Positions 24,665 to 32,111 of a DNA stretch of 35,514 nt are shown here, one piece after another. The notes beneath the pieces were generated by a model, which saw nothing but the letters and a program-made list of their open reading frames with translations, was not told where the DNA came from and ran no database searches. The stretch is from Bacillota bacterium (GTDB lineage Bacteria; Bacillota; UBA994; UBA5500): positions 1-35,514 of the forward strand of contig JAEZJZ010000111.1 of the NCBI GenBank assembly GCA_023436245.1. The letters run 5' to 3'. The position numbers were made by a program, and so were the translations under genes. How positions within the stretch are numbered: position 1 is the first letter of the stretch; every line of letters begins with the position of its first letter.

Positions 24665-25519
24665 CTAGAGCCGAATCAGGACAAATGCGATGCAAAGCAG
24701 GCAGAAGCCCAGCCATTGACCGCGCCCAGCCCGATCGCCGAAGAGGATGATGCCGCCCAGCGCGCGAAAGAGCACGGCCGCTGTCGCGACTGTTGCCACC
24801 AGAGATGCCGGACCGGTGGATAAGGCAGCTCCAAACACGAGCATGCCGAGCCCTGTGAGCACACCGTCCGCCAGTCCGAACAGGGAGGAGCGCAGGCGCA
24901 GACGCACCCGATAGCCGGCCACCAAGGCGTGCAATACCAGGCTGGCGATGAAGTACTCCCAAATCAGGGTCAACTGGCCTCCGGAACTGACGGTGGTGGC
25001 CAGCTTCAGGCCGATTGTCTCCCCGCTCGAGCCGACCGCAGCCAACAGTGCCAACCAGAACCAGCGGTAGGATCTCCTGCGGCCACCCTGCTGATGCGTC
25101 AGCAGCCAGGCTTGGCGCAGCCCGAACACCAGGCAGATGCCGGCCATGGCCAGGAGAATGGCCAGCCACTGGGCCGAACTCAGCCGTTCCCCTAAAAGCA
25201 GGGTGGCACTCAGAGCCGTGATCACACAGTGACTACCTGCCACCACTGAAACCATGGCCACTTCTCCGCAGCGGAGGGCCATCAGCAGCGTGATCGCGTT
25301 GAGCAGGGAGAAACAGGCGAGGAATGCTCCACCCGCGATGTAACGCGGTTGCCAGAGCTCAGCCGTTTGCTGATGCCGTAGCGCAATCACCAGGAACCCA
25401 GCAGTATAAGTAGCCGGCAGCACCTCCAGCGTGCGGTAACCCCAGTTGACGGCAAACTTGTCGACCAGGCTGCTGGCTGCCCAAAGCAGGGCTGCGAGCA
25501 GGGCTAGAACGATCCACAA
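24665..25519 (-). CDS. EamA/DMT-family transporter, tandem paralogue B
   Basis: A protein of about 284 residues, first gene of the EamA pair. It has the same helix plan and landmark motifs as its neighbour (VAGSH, GERLSSAQW, GSSGETIGL, GPASLVATVATAAV, FRALGG), showing a tandem duplication that has since diverged. GGAGGTGA lies eight bases before the TTG at 25519 (product starting Met-Trp-Ile-Val); the GTG at 25531 overlaps that ribosome site and is less likely. Immediately upstream is a repeat module (25540-25655), which may have replaced the original -35 region: a good GGCGAATTA box remains without its partner. The substrate is unknown; the two could work as separate exporters of related compounds. 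Confidence 0.88.
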   Translation of the reverse strand: MWIVLALLAALLWAASSLVDKFAVNWGYRTLEVLPATYTAGFLVIALRHQQTAELWQPRYIAGGAFLACFSLLNAITLLMALRCGEVAMVSVVAGSHCVITALSATLLLGERLSSAQWLAILLAMAGICLVFGLRQAWLLTHQQGGRRRSYRWFWLALLAAVGSSGETIGLKLATTVSSGGQLTLIWEYFIASLVLHALVAGYRVRLRLRSSLFGLADGVLTGLGMLVFGAALSTGPASLVATVATAAVLFRALGGIILFGDRAGRGQWLGFCLLCIAFVLIRL

Positions 25520-25539
25520 GGAAGTACTCACCTCCCCTC

Positions 25540-25655
25540 GTCCTAACCTATGCCACCCCGCTCGCCTTCTTGTCCGTAATTCGCCAGGGAGAGCCGCGTC
25601 GAGGAAGTCTGTCCCCGATTATTCAAATTGAATAATCGGAACCGTCCCCGAATAT
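25540..25655. repeat. Palindromic repeat module upstream of EamA pair
   Basis: CCGATTATTCAA (25615-25626) and TTGAATAATCGG (25628-25639) form a near-perfect palindrome around one A. It is flanked by CTGTCCCC on the left, and a second half-unit CCGTCCCCGAATATTCAA follows. Units of this style (GGGGACnG.. plus palindrome) are typical of REP sequences mobilised by RAYT/IS200-like transposases; no transposase gene is present here. A related half-unit (CCCCGATATTGAATAATC) is at 33608-33625. Confidence 0.5.
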
Positions 25656-25661
25656 TCAAAA

Positions 25662-25682
25662 CGGGCACCTTGAGGGTGCCCG
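25662..25682 (-). terminator. Intrinsic terminator of VOC gene
   Basis: On the minus strand CGGGCACC and GGTGCCCG form an 8-bp stem with a 5-base loop, followed directly by UUUU. It lies 17 bases past the VOC gene stop. Confidence 0.75.
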
Positions 25683-25699
25683 CTTTGTGGAAAAGGTGA

Positions 25700-26083
25700 T
25701 TAGTGTGCCGGCTGGACCAGTTCGATGCGCTCGCCGTCTGGACCAAAGAAGAATGCGATGCGGCGACCATCCAGGGCGGTGCGAATCTGATCGGGCTGGA
25801 ACTGCACGCCCTTTTGCTTCAGCTCTGCCACCGCCTGCTCAATGTCTTGCACATACCAGGCGAAGTGGTCGTAGCGACCGCGCTCCGGGCGCTCACGTTT
25901 GCTGGCGTCGGTGTAGCAGAGCAGCTCAATCACCGGCGCATCGCTGCCGACAAAGGCAATATCGATGCCATTGCCGCTGTCCGGATGCTGCTCCAGTAGA
26001 TTGAGGCCGAGTATCTCCTGGTAGAACTTGACGCTCCGCTCCAGGTCGGTGACGACTAATCCCACGTGGCTGAACTTGAGCAT
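25700..26083 (-). CDS. VOC-superfamily (glyoxalase I-like) protein
   Basis: A 127-residue metalloprotein with two beta-alpha-beta-beta-beta repeats. The four expected metal-binding residues are all present: His in FSHVGLVV (residue 6), Glu in PVIELLCY, His in RYDHFAWYV and Glu in GERIELVQ. The pattern DLERSVKFYQEILGLNLLEQ and DIEQAVAELKQKGVQF are the standard helices. It may detoxify methylglyoxal or act on another small substrate. AAGGAGG lies eight bases before the ATG at 26083. It follows the RsmF-like gene by 74 bases and ends in a clear terminator, so a two-gene transcript is likely. Confidence 0.9.
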   Translation of the reverse strand: MLKFSHVGLVVTDLERSVKFYQEILGLNLLEQHPDSGNGIDIAFVGSDAPVIELLCYTDASKRERPERGRYDHFAWYVQDIEQAVAELKQKGVQFQPDQIRTALDGRRIAFFFGPDGERIELVQPAH

Positions 26084-26157
26084 GGGTGATGCCTCCTTCT
26101 GATTCAGGTGTTCTTGGGGACGGCGCTCGAACAGGTGCTCCTGCCGAGCGGCGTTGG

Positions 26158-27504
26158 CTACAGCCAACGCAGTCCCTTCGGATAGTGATTCTTCAGCACC
26201 CCGCCCACTACCTTCCCCCAGCCGAGAGCAAACCCGTCGACTGTGACCAGTGCCCAACCGTTGGGCAGATCGGCGGGCAGGGTGTGTCCGCGCAGATAGT
26301 CCTGCACCGCTTGCCCGGATGCCTCAAGTTCGAGGCTTAGCCTGACCATGTCCGGGCGGCAACTCAAGGCCAGCGCATGGCTGGGCACGAACCGCCCTTT
26401 GCGCAGTTCTCCGAGCGGCCAGCCGGGCCGAGGCACGCGCAGACCGGAGAAATGTGGTAGTTCGGCCTGCGGCAGTTGATAAAGGAAGTCACCGTATTGG
26501 ATAAACGGCCCCTCGGGGGTAAACTGCAGATGCTCATGGCAGAACTGCAGCAGCGCGTCAGGTGCTTTGCCGCCGGCAGCCTGCTTACTCATCGGGCGCT
26601 CCGCAACCTGACCAGGCTTGTGCAGCAGCGCCAGAAAGTGGCCTTCTCCGGAGAGATGATGCGGCCAAAGCCGGGCAGTCTGTTGCAGATTGCTTGCAGA
26701 ATCGGCAATACCGGGCTGCCAACTGGCGTGCAGACGGGCTGGCCGAAGCTCCAGGTCAGGGTGTCGCCGCAGGATCGCTGCCACGTTCTGCTCATTCTCC
26801 TCGGGCGAGAAGGTGCAGGTAGAGTAAACCAGTCGCCCGCCTGGCGCCAACAACTCATAGGCTGACTGCAGGATGTCCGCCTGCAGCAGAGCGCACTCCT
26901 GCACGTGCCGCACGCTCCAGTAGTCTGTCGCCTGCGGATCCTTGCGGAACATGCCCTCGCCGGAGCAAGGGGCGTCGACCACAATGCAATCAAAGAACGG
27001 TCCAAAGCGCCGCGCCAGTTCACCCGGCTCAGTCGCGGTGACGACGACGTTCTCGGCGCCCCACCGTTCCAGGTTCTCCACCAGAATCTTCGCCCGCCCT
27101 GGGTAAAGCTCGTTGGCTACCAGCAATCCCCCACCCTGCAGAAGATTGAGCAAGTGGGTGGTCTTGCCTCCGGGAGCGGCGCAGAGGTCCAGCACCCGTT
27201 CCCCGGGGCTGGGGGCAGCGACTTCCGCCACGGCCATTGCGCTCGGATCCTGCAGGTAGTACAACCCGGCGGCATGATAGGGGTGCTTGCCGGGCTGATC
27301 CGCTGCCTCATAGTAGAAGCCACTCGGGCACCAAGGCACTGGCTCCAGGTGAAACGGCAGGCGCCGCGTAAGCTCAGCGGGGTCAACCTTCTGCGTGTTC
27401 ACCCGCAGGCCATGGCTGCGCGGCTGCTGATAGCTGGCCAGGAAACGATCCGCCTCCGGCCCCAGCAGTGAGCGCATGCGCTCGACAAACGGTTGCGGCA
27501 GCAA
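26158..27504 (-). CDS. RsmF-like rRNA (cytosine-5-)-methyltransferase
   Basis: A 448-residue SAM-dependent RNA m5C methyltransferase of the RsmB/RsmF family. The SAM site is VLDLCAAPGGKT (about residue 105), the DAPCSGEGMF motif IV cysteine is near 180, and the catalytic cysteine is in VYSTCTFSPEEN (near 227). The C-terminal region (LPHFSGLRVPRPGWPLGELRKGRFVPSHALAL, then NHYPKGLRW at the end) is the RsmF/YebU-type C-terminal extension. It should methylate 16S rRNA. The TTG at 27504 is favoured: AGGGAGG lies nine bases upstream and the product then begins LPQPFVERMRSLLG as in relatives. Longer starts (27534) lack a ribosome site. Confidence 0.9.
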   Translation of the reverse strand: MLPQPFVERMRSLLGPEADRFLASYQQPRSHGLRVNTQKVDPAELTRRLPFHLEPVPWCPSGFYYEAADQPGKHPYHAAGLYYLQDPSAMAVAEVAAPSPGERVLDLCAAPGGKTTHLLNLLQGGGLLVANELYPGRAKILVENLERWGAENVVVTATEPGELARRFGPFFDCIVVDAPCSGEGMFRKDPQATDYWSVRHVQECALLQADILQSAYELLAPGGRLVYSTCTFSPEENEQNVAAILRRHPDLELRPARLHASWQPGIADSASNLQQTARLWPHHLSGEGHFLALLHKPGQVAERPMSKQAAGGKAPDALLQFCHEHLQFTPEGPFIQYGDFLYQLPQAELPHFSGLRVPRPGWPLGELRKGRFVPSHALALSCRPDMVRLSLELEASGQAVQDYLRGHTLPADLPNGWALVTVDGFALGWGKVVGGVLKNHYPKGLRWL

Positions 27505-27610
27505 TTGGCTCACCCTCCCTTCCACCCAACTCAAACCAGCAACTTACCTTCAGCGTACCCACGGGAGAGTTCGGAAAGTCGCTTTTCTCCCCACGGTTTC
27601 TACATCACGC

Positions 27611-27738
27611 GGCCGATACGGGCGTACGGACGGTTCCGTAGGGGCGCCATGCATGGCGCCCGCTGCCGGGGTGTGCGGCAAACCGTCGCATAGCCGGGGC
27701 GCATGCATGCGCCCCCTACGGGCGTACGCAGGCCGATA
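27611..27738. repeat. Composite palindromic element (possible non-autonomous mobile repeat)
   Basis: The 310-base gap 27505-27814 has no gene but holds this element. Two perfect 20-bp palindromes occupy 27642-27661 and 27696-27715, each centred on ATGCAT and flanked by GC-rich arms. An outer inverted repeat CGTAGGGG (27637-27644) / CCCCTACG (27713-27720) closes the unit. Outside it TACGGGCGTACG is repeated directly at 27617-27628 and 27717-27728, and GGCCGATA at 27611-27618 and 27731-27738. The arrangement looks like a small inserted element that can fold into two stems. Confidence 0.65.
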
Positions 27739-27789
27739 ATTACGCAACAATCGCTTCTATTGCAGATCGTAATACTTCGTATTACTGGA

Positions 27790-27811
27790 AAAGCGGCCCG
27801 CAGGCCGCTTT
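27790..27811 (-). terminator. Intrinsic terminator of GNAT gene
   Basis: AAAGCGGCC and GGCCGCTTT pair around CGCA; the minus-strand transcript continues with a U-run from the stem edge (UUUU). It lies immediately past the GNAT stop. Confidence 0.78.
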
Positions 27812-27814
27812 AGT

Positions 27815-28291
27815 CTACTTGCGCATCTCCACAAAGGGGAGATTCTCACCGAATACGGGCAGTTCCACGGCGCGGTTGGACTTGAAGTGCATGGCCTGGA
27901 AGAAGGCGATCGCCGCATGGTTATCTCGTTCCACCAGTACCCAGACCTTCTGATCGCCTAGCTGCTGCAGAACCGCCTGCAGCAAGTCGCGCCCTATTCC
28001 CTGTCGCTGATACGCCGGCAAAACGTAAAGTCTGGTCAGTTCGTAATCAGTGCTGCCCGGGCGTGGCAACGCTTGGATGAAGCCAACAATCTGCTCATCC
28101 GCCAGAGCCACCAAGAAGACAGTGGCATGATGCTCCAAACTGTGCACAAGACTCTCTTCGCTATAGAACTCGCCGAGCACGTTCTCAATAGTCTCTGTGC
28201 GCAGAATCCCTGTGTAGGCAGCATGCCAACCATGCTCTGCAACTTGCTGGATGCCAGGAATATCTGTGTTTGTGGCCTTTCGAATCTGCAT
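27815..28291 (-). CDS. GNAT-family N-acetyltransferase
   Basis: A 158-residue acetyl-CoA-dependent acyltransferase. The fold is complete: IRKATNTDIPGIQQVAEHGWHAAY at the start, VGFIQALP strand, motif A LYVLPAYQRQGIGRDLLQAVLQQL with the acetyl-CoA pyrophosphate loop QRQGIG, and motif B ERDNHAAIAFFQAMHFK. The acceptor cannot be read from sequence. The ATG at 28291 is chosen with GGAGG ten bases upstream; a TTG two codons earlier is an alternative. A sigma-H-like promoter is at 28355-28383, and a terminator follows at once, so it is monocistronic. Confidence 0.9.
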   Translation of the reverse strand: MQIRKATNTDIPGIQQVAEHGWHAAYTGILRTETIENVLGEFYSEESLVHSLEHHATVFLVALADEQIVGFIQALPRPGSTDYELTRLYVLPAYQRQGIGRDLLQAVLQQLGDQKVWVLVERDNHAAIAFFQAMHFKSNRAVELPVFGENLPFVEMRK

Positions 28292-28354
28292 TGGCAATCT
28301 GCCTCCCCCAAAAATGAAGCTGGCGCATCTGGCCAGCTAAGTGACCGATGTCTA

Positions 28355-28383
28355 GTCTTCGCCACCACCAACCGATCTCCTGC
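28355..28383 (-). promoter_or_regulatory. Sigma-H-like promoter for GNAT gene
   Basis: Minus strand: GCAGGAGAT (28375-28383), an 11-nt spacer, GGCGAAGAC (28355-28363). The -35-like box is a close match; the -10 core is GAAG. It is 64 bases from the ATG. Confidence 0.42.
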
Positions 28384-28416
28384 AGGTGGCAGCCGCATTA
28401 TCTGAGATCGCCACAC

Positions 28417-28462
28417 TGCGCTAGCAATGCTGCGCTAGCAATGCTACGCATTGCTGGAGGTG
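28417..28462. repeat. Tandem palindromic repeat downstream of D-aminoacylase
   Basis: TGCGCTAGCAATGC occurs twice back to back (28417-28430, 28431-28444). The second copy ends in AGCAATGC that pairs with GCATTGCT (28448-28455). The reverse strand reads TTGCACCTCCAGCAATGC, close to TTGCACCTTCCAGCAAT near 11180, so this belongs to the same loose family as 11096-11143. It might also act as a terminator for the D-aminoacylase gene. Confidence 0.6.
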
Positions 28463-28469
28463 CAAGCCG

Positions 28470-30026
28470 CTAGTTGCTGCGCAGTGCCCGACCAGCTAAC
28501 CGCCCGGTCTGCTCGCCCCGTTCCAGCGCCAACTGACCGTTGACCAAGACATAGTGCACTCCCACGGCGTGACGATGCGGGTCGACAAAGGTCGCCTGGT
28601 CACGAACAGTATCCGCATCAAACACGGTAACGTCGGCATGGCAGCCGGGGCGCAGCAAGCCGCGATCCCAGAGCTGGAACCTGGCAGCAGCCAGACCGGT
28701 CATCTTACAAATGGCTGACTCCAAACTGAGCAACTTGCGTTCCCGGACGTAGTAGCCGAGCACGCGGGCAAAGGTGCCGTAGGACCTGGGGTGCGGCTTA
28801 CCCTGAGAAAGCGGCCCGGTGGTAGCCAGGGCACTGGAATCGGAGCCGACCAGCACCAGTGGGTGACGCATCACGTACTCCACATCGTCCTCACACATCG
28901 CAAACCGCACCATACCAACGTTGAAGTCCTCCGCCAGCAGCAGGGCAAGTGCGGCCTCCATCGGGGTCTGATCGCGCATGACTGCTATCTCCTGCATATT
29001 CTTTCCCTCATACTGCCGGTTTTCATCTCGACTGCAGGAAGAGACTAAGATATACTCCCAGCGCCGTTCGCGTTCGGCTATCTCCTGCCGGATGCGAATG
29101 CCGGTCTCGGGATCGAGCAGGCGCTTGCGCATCGCCTCCACTCCATCTGCATGCGCCCACTGCGGGATGATCGACTTGAGACCGGTTGAACTGGCGATAT
29201 ACGGATACTGATCGAGGGTGATGTCCACCCCGTTGGCCCGCTTGGCGTCAATCAAGGCCAGCGAGTCACGGACCAGTCCCCAGTTTTCTTCTCCCATGGC
29301 TTTGTGATGGGAGATGTGCACCGAAATGCCGGTCGCCTCTCCCACGGCAATCGCTTCCTGCACCGAGTCCAGCAGCCTGGCACCCTCGTCGCGCATGTGG
29401 GTGGCATAGATACCGCCGTGCGCCGCCACGGTACGGGCGATGGCTACCAACTCTGATAAGTCGGCATAGGAACTGGGAGGGTAGATCAAGCCGCTGGAGA
29501 AGCCAAAGGCGCCCTGGCGCATTGCAGCTTCCGCCAGCTCACACATCTTGGCCAACTCAGAGGCGGTTGCCTGCCGATTGGCCATGCCCATCACCATGCG
29601 CCGGACGTTCCCGTGCCCAAACAGCGGGATCACATTCAGCGCAGCCCCCTGTTGGTCCAACTGGGCTAGATAATCCGCCATGTCATGCCAGGAGTAGCGC
29701 AGACCGGCCAAGCCCGTCTCTCCGTCATCTGCGGCACGGGGAGCAGCGGAACTGCCGCATTGACCGATCACCTCTGCGGTCACTCCCTGGTAGATCTTGC
29801 TCTCGGCGCTGGGATTAAGCAGCAGCGCTTGGTCGGAATGTGAATGGGAGTCGATGAAACCAGGCGCAACCACCAGCCCGTCCGCGTCGATCACTCGCTT
29901 GGCGGATTGTCCCGAAAGTCTGCCGACTTCCACAATACGTTCGCCCTGCACAGCCAGGTCGCCCCAGAACCAGGCGTTGCCCGTACCATCAACCAACTTG
30001 CCATTCTTGATGATCAGATCAAACAT
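28470..30026 (-). CDS. N-acyl-D-amino-acid deacylase (D-aminoacylase)
   Basis: A 518-residue amidohydrolase-superfamily enzyme. Metal ligands His61 and His63 (GFIDSHSHSD) and the bridging Cys90 (GQCGSSAAP) stand six residues earlier than in the characterised Alcaligenes D-aminoacylase (67, 69, 96), an exact offset. Further ligands and substrate residues are in YATHMRDEG, VHISHHKAMG and VLVGSDSSAL. It releases D-amino acids from N-acyl-D-amino acids in the cytoplasm. AGGGGGTG precedes the ATG. A divergent TypA gene lies 189 bases away. A sigma-H-like element is at 30082-30111. Confidence 0.93.
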   Translation of the reverse strand: MFDLIIKNGKLVDGTGNAWFWGDLAVQGERIVEVGRLSGQSAKRVIDADGLVVAPGFIDSHSHSDQALLLNPSAESKIYQGVTAEVIGQCGSSAAPRAADDGETGLAGLRYSWHDMADYLAQLDQQGAALNVIPLFGHGNVRRMVMGMANRQATASELAKMCELAEAAMRQGAFGFSSGLIYPPSSYADLSELVAIARTVAAHGGIYATHMRDEGARLLDSVQEAIAVGEATGISVHISHHKAMGEENWGLVRDSLALIDAKRANGVDITLDQYPYIASSTGLKSIIPQWAHADGVEAMRKRLLDPETGIRIRQEIAERERRWEYILVSSCSRDENRQYEGKNMQEIAVMRDQTPMEAALALLLAEDFNVGMVRFAMCEDDVEYVMRHPLVLVGSDSSALATTGPLSQGKPHPRSYGTFARVLGYYVRERKLLSLESAICKMTGLAAARFQLWDRGLLRPGCHADVTVFDADTVRDQATFVDPHRHAVGVHYVLVNGQLALERGEQTGRLAGRALRSN

Positions 30027-30081
30027 TCATCCGGCACCCCCTTGATCTAGACTGCCTGCCTACCCAAGCTGCCTGTACTCA

Positions 30082-30111
30082 TTATTCGTGAACCGAGGGA
30101 AACTTACCTCT
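30082..30111 (-). promoter_or_regulatory. Possible sigma-H-like promoter for D-aminoacylase
   Basis: Minus strand: AGAGGTAAG (30103-30111), a 12-nt spacer, CACGAATAA (30082-30090). The GAATAA core is good, but the -35 core is AGGT and the -10 starts with C. It is 56 bases from the ATG. Confidence 0.35.
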
Positions 30112-30151
30112 ACCAGGGTATACTTCTACAGAAGGATGCTGCGCAATTCTT

Positions 30152-30181
30152 TTGACGAAACCGGGATCAAGTGTTTATAAT
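30152..30181 (+). promoter_or_regulatory. Sigma-A promoter of TypA gene
   Basis: TTGACG (30152-30157), an 18-base spacer and a perfect TATAAT (30176-30181) lie 34 bases before the GTG start. Confidence 0.8.
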
Positions 30182-30214
30182 AGCTAGTTAGACTGCTTGG
30201 GAAGGTGAGACATA

Positions 30215-32035
30215 GTGCCACGTAATATCGCTATCATCGCTCACGTCGATCATGGCAAGACCACACTGGTCGATGCTATGCTCAGACAAAGCGCCATTTT
30301 TCACGCGAAGGAACATGTGCAGGAGCGAGTCATGGACTCGATGGACCTGGAACGGGAACGCGGCATCACCATCATGGCCAAGTTCACCGGTATTTTCTAC
30401 AAGGGCACCAAGATCAACATCGTGGACACCCCGGGTCATGCCGATTTCGGCGGCGAGGTAGAACGCACCCTGTCTACGGTTGACGGAGTGTTACTGCTGG
30501 TGGACGCGGCGGAAGGGCCTTTGGCGCAGACCAAGTACGTACTGCGCAAGGCTTTGGCGCTGAAGCTGAAGCCAATTTTGGTGATCAATAAGATTGACCG
30601 CCAGGACGCGCGCCCCACCGATGTGCTGGACAAGTGCCTCGACCTCTTTCTGGAGCTGGGGGCCGACGAAGACCAGATCGAATTCCCGGTACTCTACGCG
30701 TCTTCACGGGCAGGTTTTGCCAAGTACCGCCTAAACGACGAGGAAGTGGACCTGGTCCCGCTGTTTGAGACGATTCTGCGCGAGGTCCCCGAACCGACTG
30801 GGGATCCGGAGGGCCCGCTGCAGATGCTTGTCTCCAGCGTCGACTGGGATGACTATGTCGGACGCATCGCCATCGGCCGCATCACTCGCGGTCGACTGCG
30901 AGTGGGACAGACCGTGACCGTAATCGGCACAGACAGCAGCACCCACCAAGGCAGAGTAGTTAAGCTCTACCAATATGTGGGCTTGAACCGGGTGGAGTGC
31001 ACCGAGGCAGAGGCCGGCGACATCGTTGCCCTCACCGGCATCGAGGAACTTTCCATCGGTTGCACCCTGGCCGCTCCGGAGCAACCGGAAGCTCTGCCCT
31101 TCACCAAGGTAGATGAGCCGACCGTGACCATGGACTTCATGGTCAACGACAGCCCGCTAGCCGGACAGGAAGGCAAGTTCGTCACCAGTCGCCACCTGCG
31201 CGATCGTCTACATCGTGAGGCCTATGCCAACATCAGCATGCGGGTGGAAGACGGCGAGACTACCGATGTCTTCCATGTTTCTGGTCGCGGCGAACTGCAT
31301 CTGGCGATTCTGATTGAGACAATGCGCCGGGAAGGCTACGAGTTCTCCGTGTCTCGTCCCAAAGCCATCTTCCGTCAGGATGAAGACGGACAGGTGCTGG
31401 AGCCGATGGAACTGCTCTCGGTGGACGTGCCCGAGGAGCATCTCGGCGTGGTGATGGAGAAGCTGGGCAGCCGCCAGGCGCGCCTGCTGAACATGGAGCA
31501 CACCGATTCCGGCAGCGTGCTGGTCGACTTCGACATTCCGGCGCGCTCGCTGCTCGGATTCCGTTCACAGTTCCTGACGGACACGCGCGGCTACGGCGTG
31601 ATGAACCACATCTTCAATGGCTACGGCCCCTACCGCGGAGAGATTCCGAAGCGTAACCACGGCGTGCTGGTGGCCTGGGAGTACGGAGTCAGCACAGTCT
31701 ACGGCCTCTATGCGGCCGAGGAACGCGGCAGCCTGTTCATCGGGCCGAACAATACCGTCTACGAGGGCATGCTGGTAGGAGAAACCGGACGCCCGCAGGA
31801 CATCGACGTCAACGTCAACAAGAAGAAGCAGATGACCAACATGCGCTCTTCCGGCGCCGATGAGGCCATGCGTTTGGCCCCACCGATTGACATGACCCTG
31901 GACCGCGCGCTGGAGTACATCGAAGAAGATGAACTGGTGGAGATCACTCCCAAGAACATCCGCTTGCGGAAACGCATTCTCGACCGAGCTGAGCGTCTGC
32001 GCCGGCAGAAGCGGGCGGAGTACGACGTCAACTAG
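30215..32035 (+). CDS. typA: TypA/BipA ribosome-binding GTPase
   Basis: A 606-residue translational GTPase of full family length. G1 is AHVDHGKT (residues 9-16), G2 lies in RERGITIMAK, G3 is DTPGHADFGGEVER and G4 is NKIDR. Domains II (VGRIAIGRITRGRLRVGQ), III and V follow, then the BipA-specific C-terminal domain (NMRSSGADEAMRLAPPIDMTLDRALEYIEEDELVEITPKNIRLRKRIL). It assists 50S assembly and growth under stress. The GTG start has AAGGTGAG five bases upstream. A sigma-A promoter precedes it and a hairpin follows; it is a single-gene unit. Confidence 0.97.
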   Translation: MPRNIAIIAHVDHGKTTLVDAMLRQSAIFHAKEHVQERVMDSMDLERERGITIMAKFTGIFYKGTKINIVDTPGHADFGGEVERTLSTVDGVLLLVDAAEGPLAQTKYVLRKALALKLKPILVINKIDRQDARPTDVLDKCLDLFLELGADEDQIEFPVLYASSRAGFAKYRLNDEEVDLVPLFETILREVPEPTGDPEGPLQMLVSSVDWDDYVGRIAIGRITRGRLRVGQTVTVIGTDSSTHQGRVVKLYQYVGLNRVECTEAEAGDIVALTGIEELSIGCTLAAPEQPEALPFTKVDEPTVTMDFMVNDSPLAGQEGKFVTSRHLRDRLHREAYANISMRVEDGETTDVFHVSGRGELHLAILIETMRREGYEFSVSRPKAIFRQDEDGQVLEPMELLSVDVPEEHLGVVMEKLGSRQARLLNMEHTDSGSVLVDFDIPARSLLGFRSQFLTDTRGYGVMNHIFNGYGPYRGEIPKRNHGVLVAWEYGVSTVYGLYAAEERGSLFIGPNNTVYEGMLVGETGRPQDIDVNVNKKKQMTNMRSSGADEAMRLAPPIDMTLDRALEYIEEDELVEITPKNIRLRKRILDRAERLRRQKRAEYDVN

Positions 32036-32061
32036 CAAGACAGCAAGTCTTGTACAACAGC

Positions 32062-32098
32062 AAGGGAGCCATTCCGACATCAGCCGGAAGGCTCCCTT
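32062..32098. terminator. Terminator between TypA and MATE genes
   Basis: AAGGGAGCC (32062-32070) pairs with GGCTCCCTT (32090-32098), and inside it TTCCG pairs with CGGAA; one unpaired A interrupts. It lies between the convergent stops at 32035 and 32112, followed by TGTATTG. Confidence 0.75.
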
Positions 32099-32111
32099 TG
32101 TATTGCGCAGA

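Noticed and set aside
24234..25169. Long open minus-strand frame across both EamA genes
   Set aside because: It is an out-of-frame shadow of two clear transporters, rich in Pro, Arg and Ser, with no ribosome site or family resemblance.
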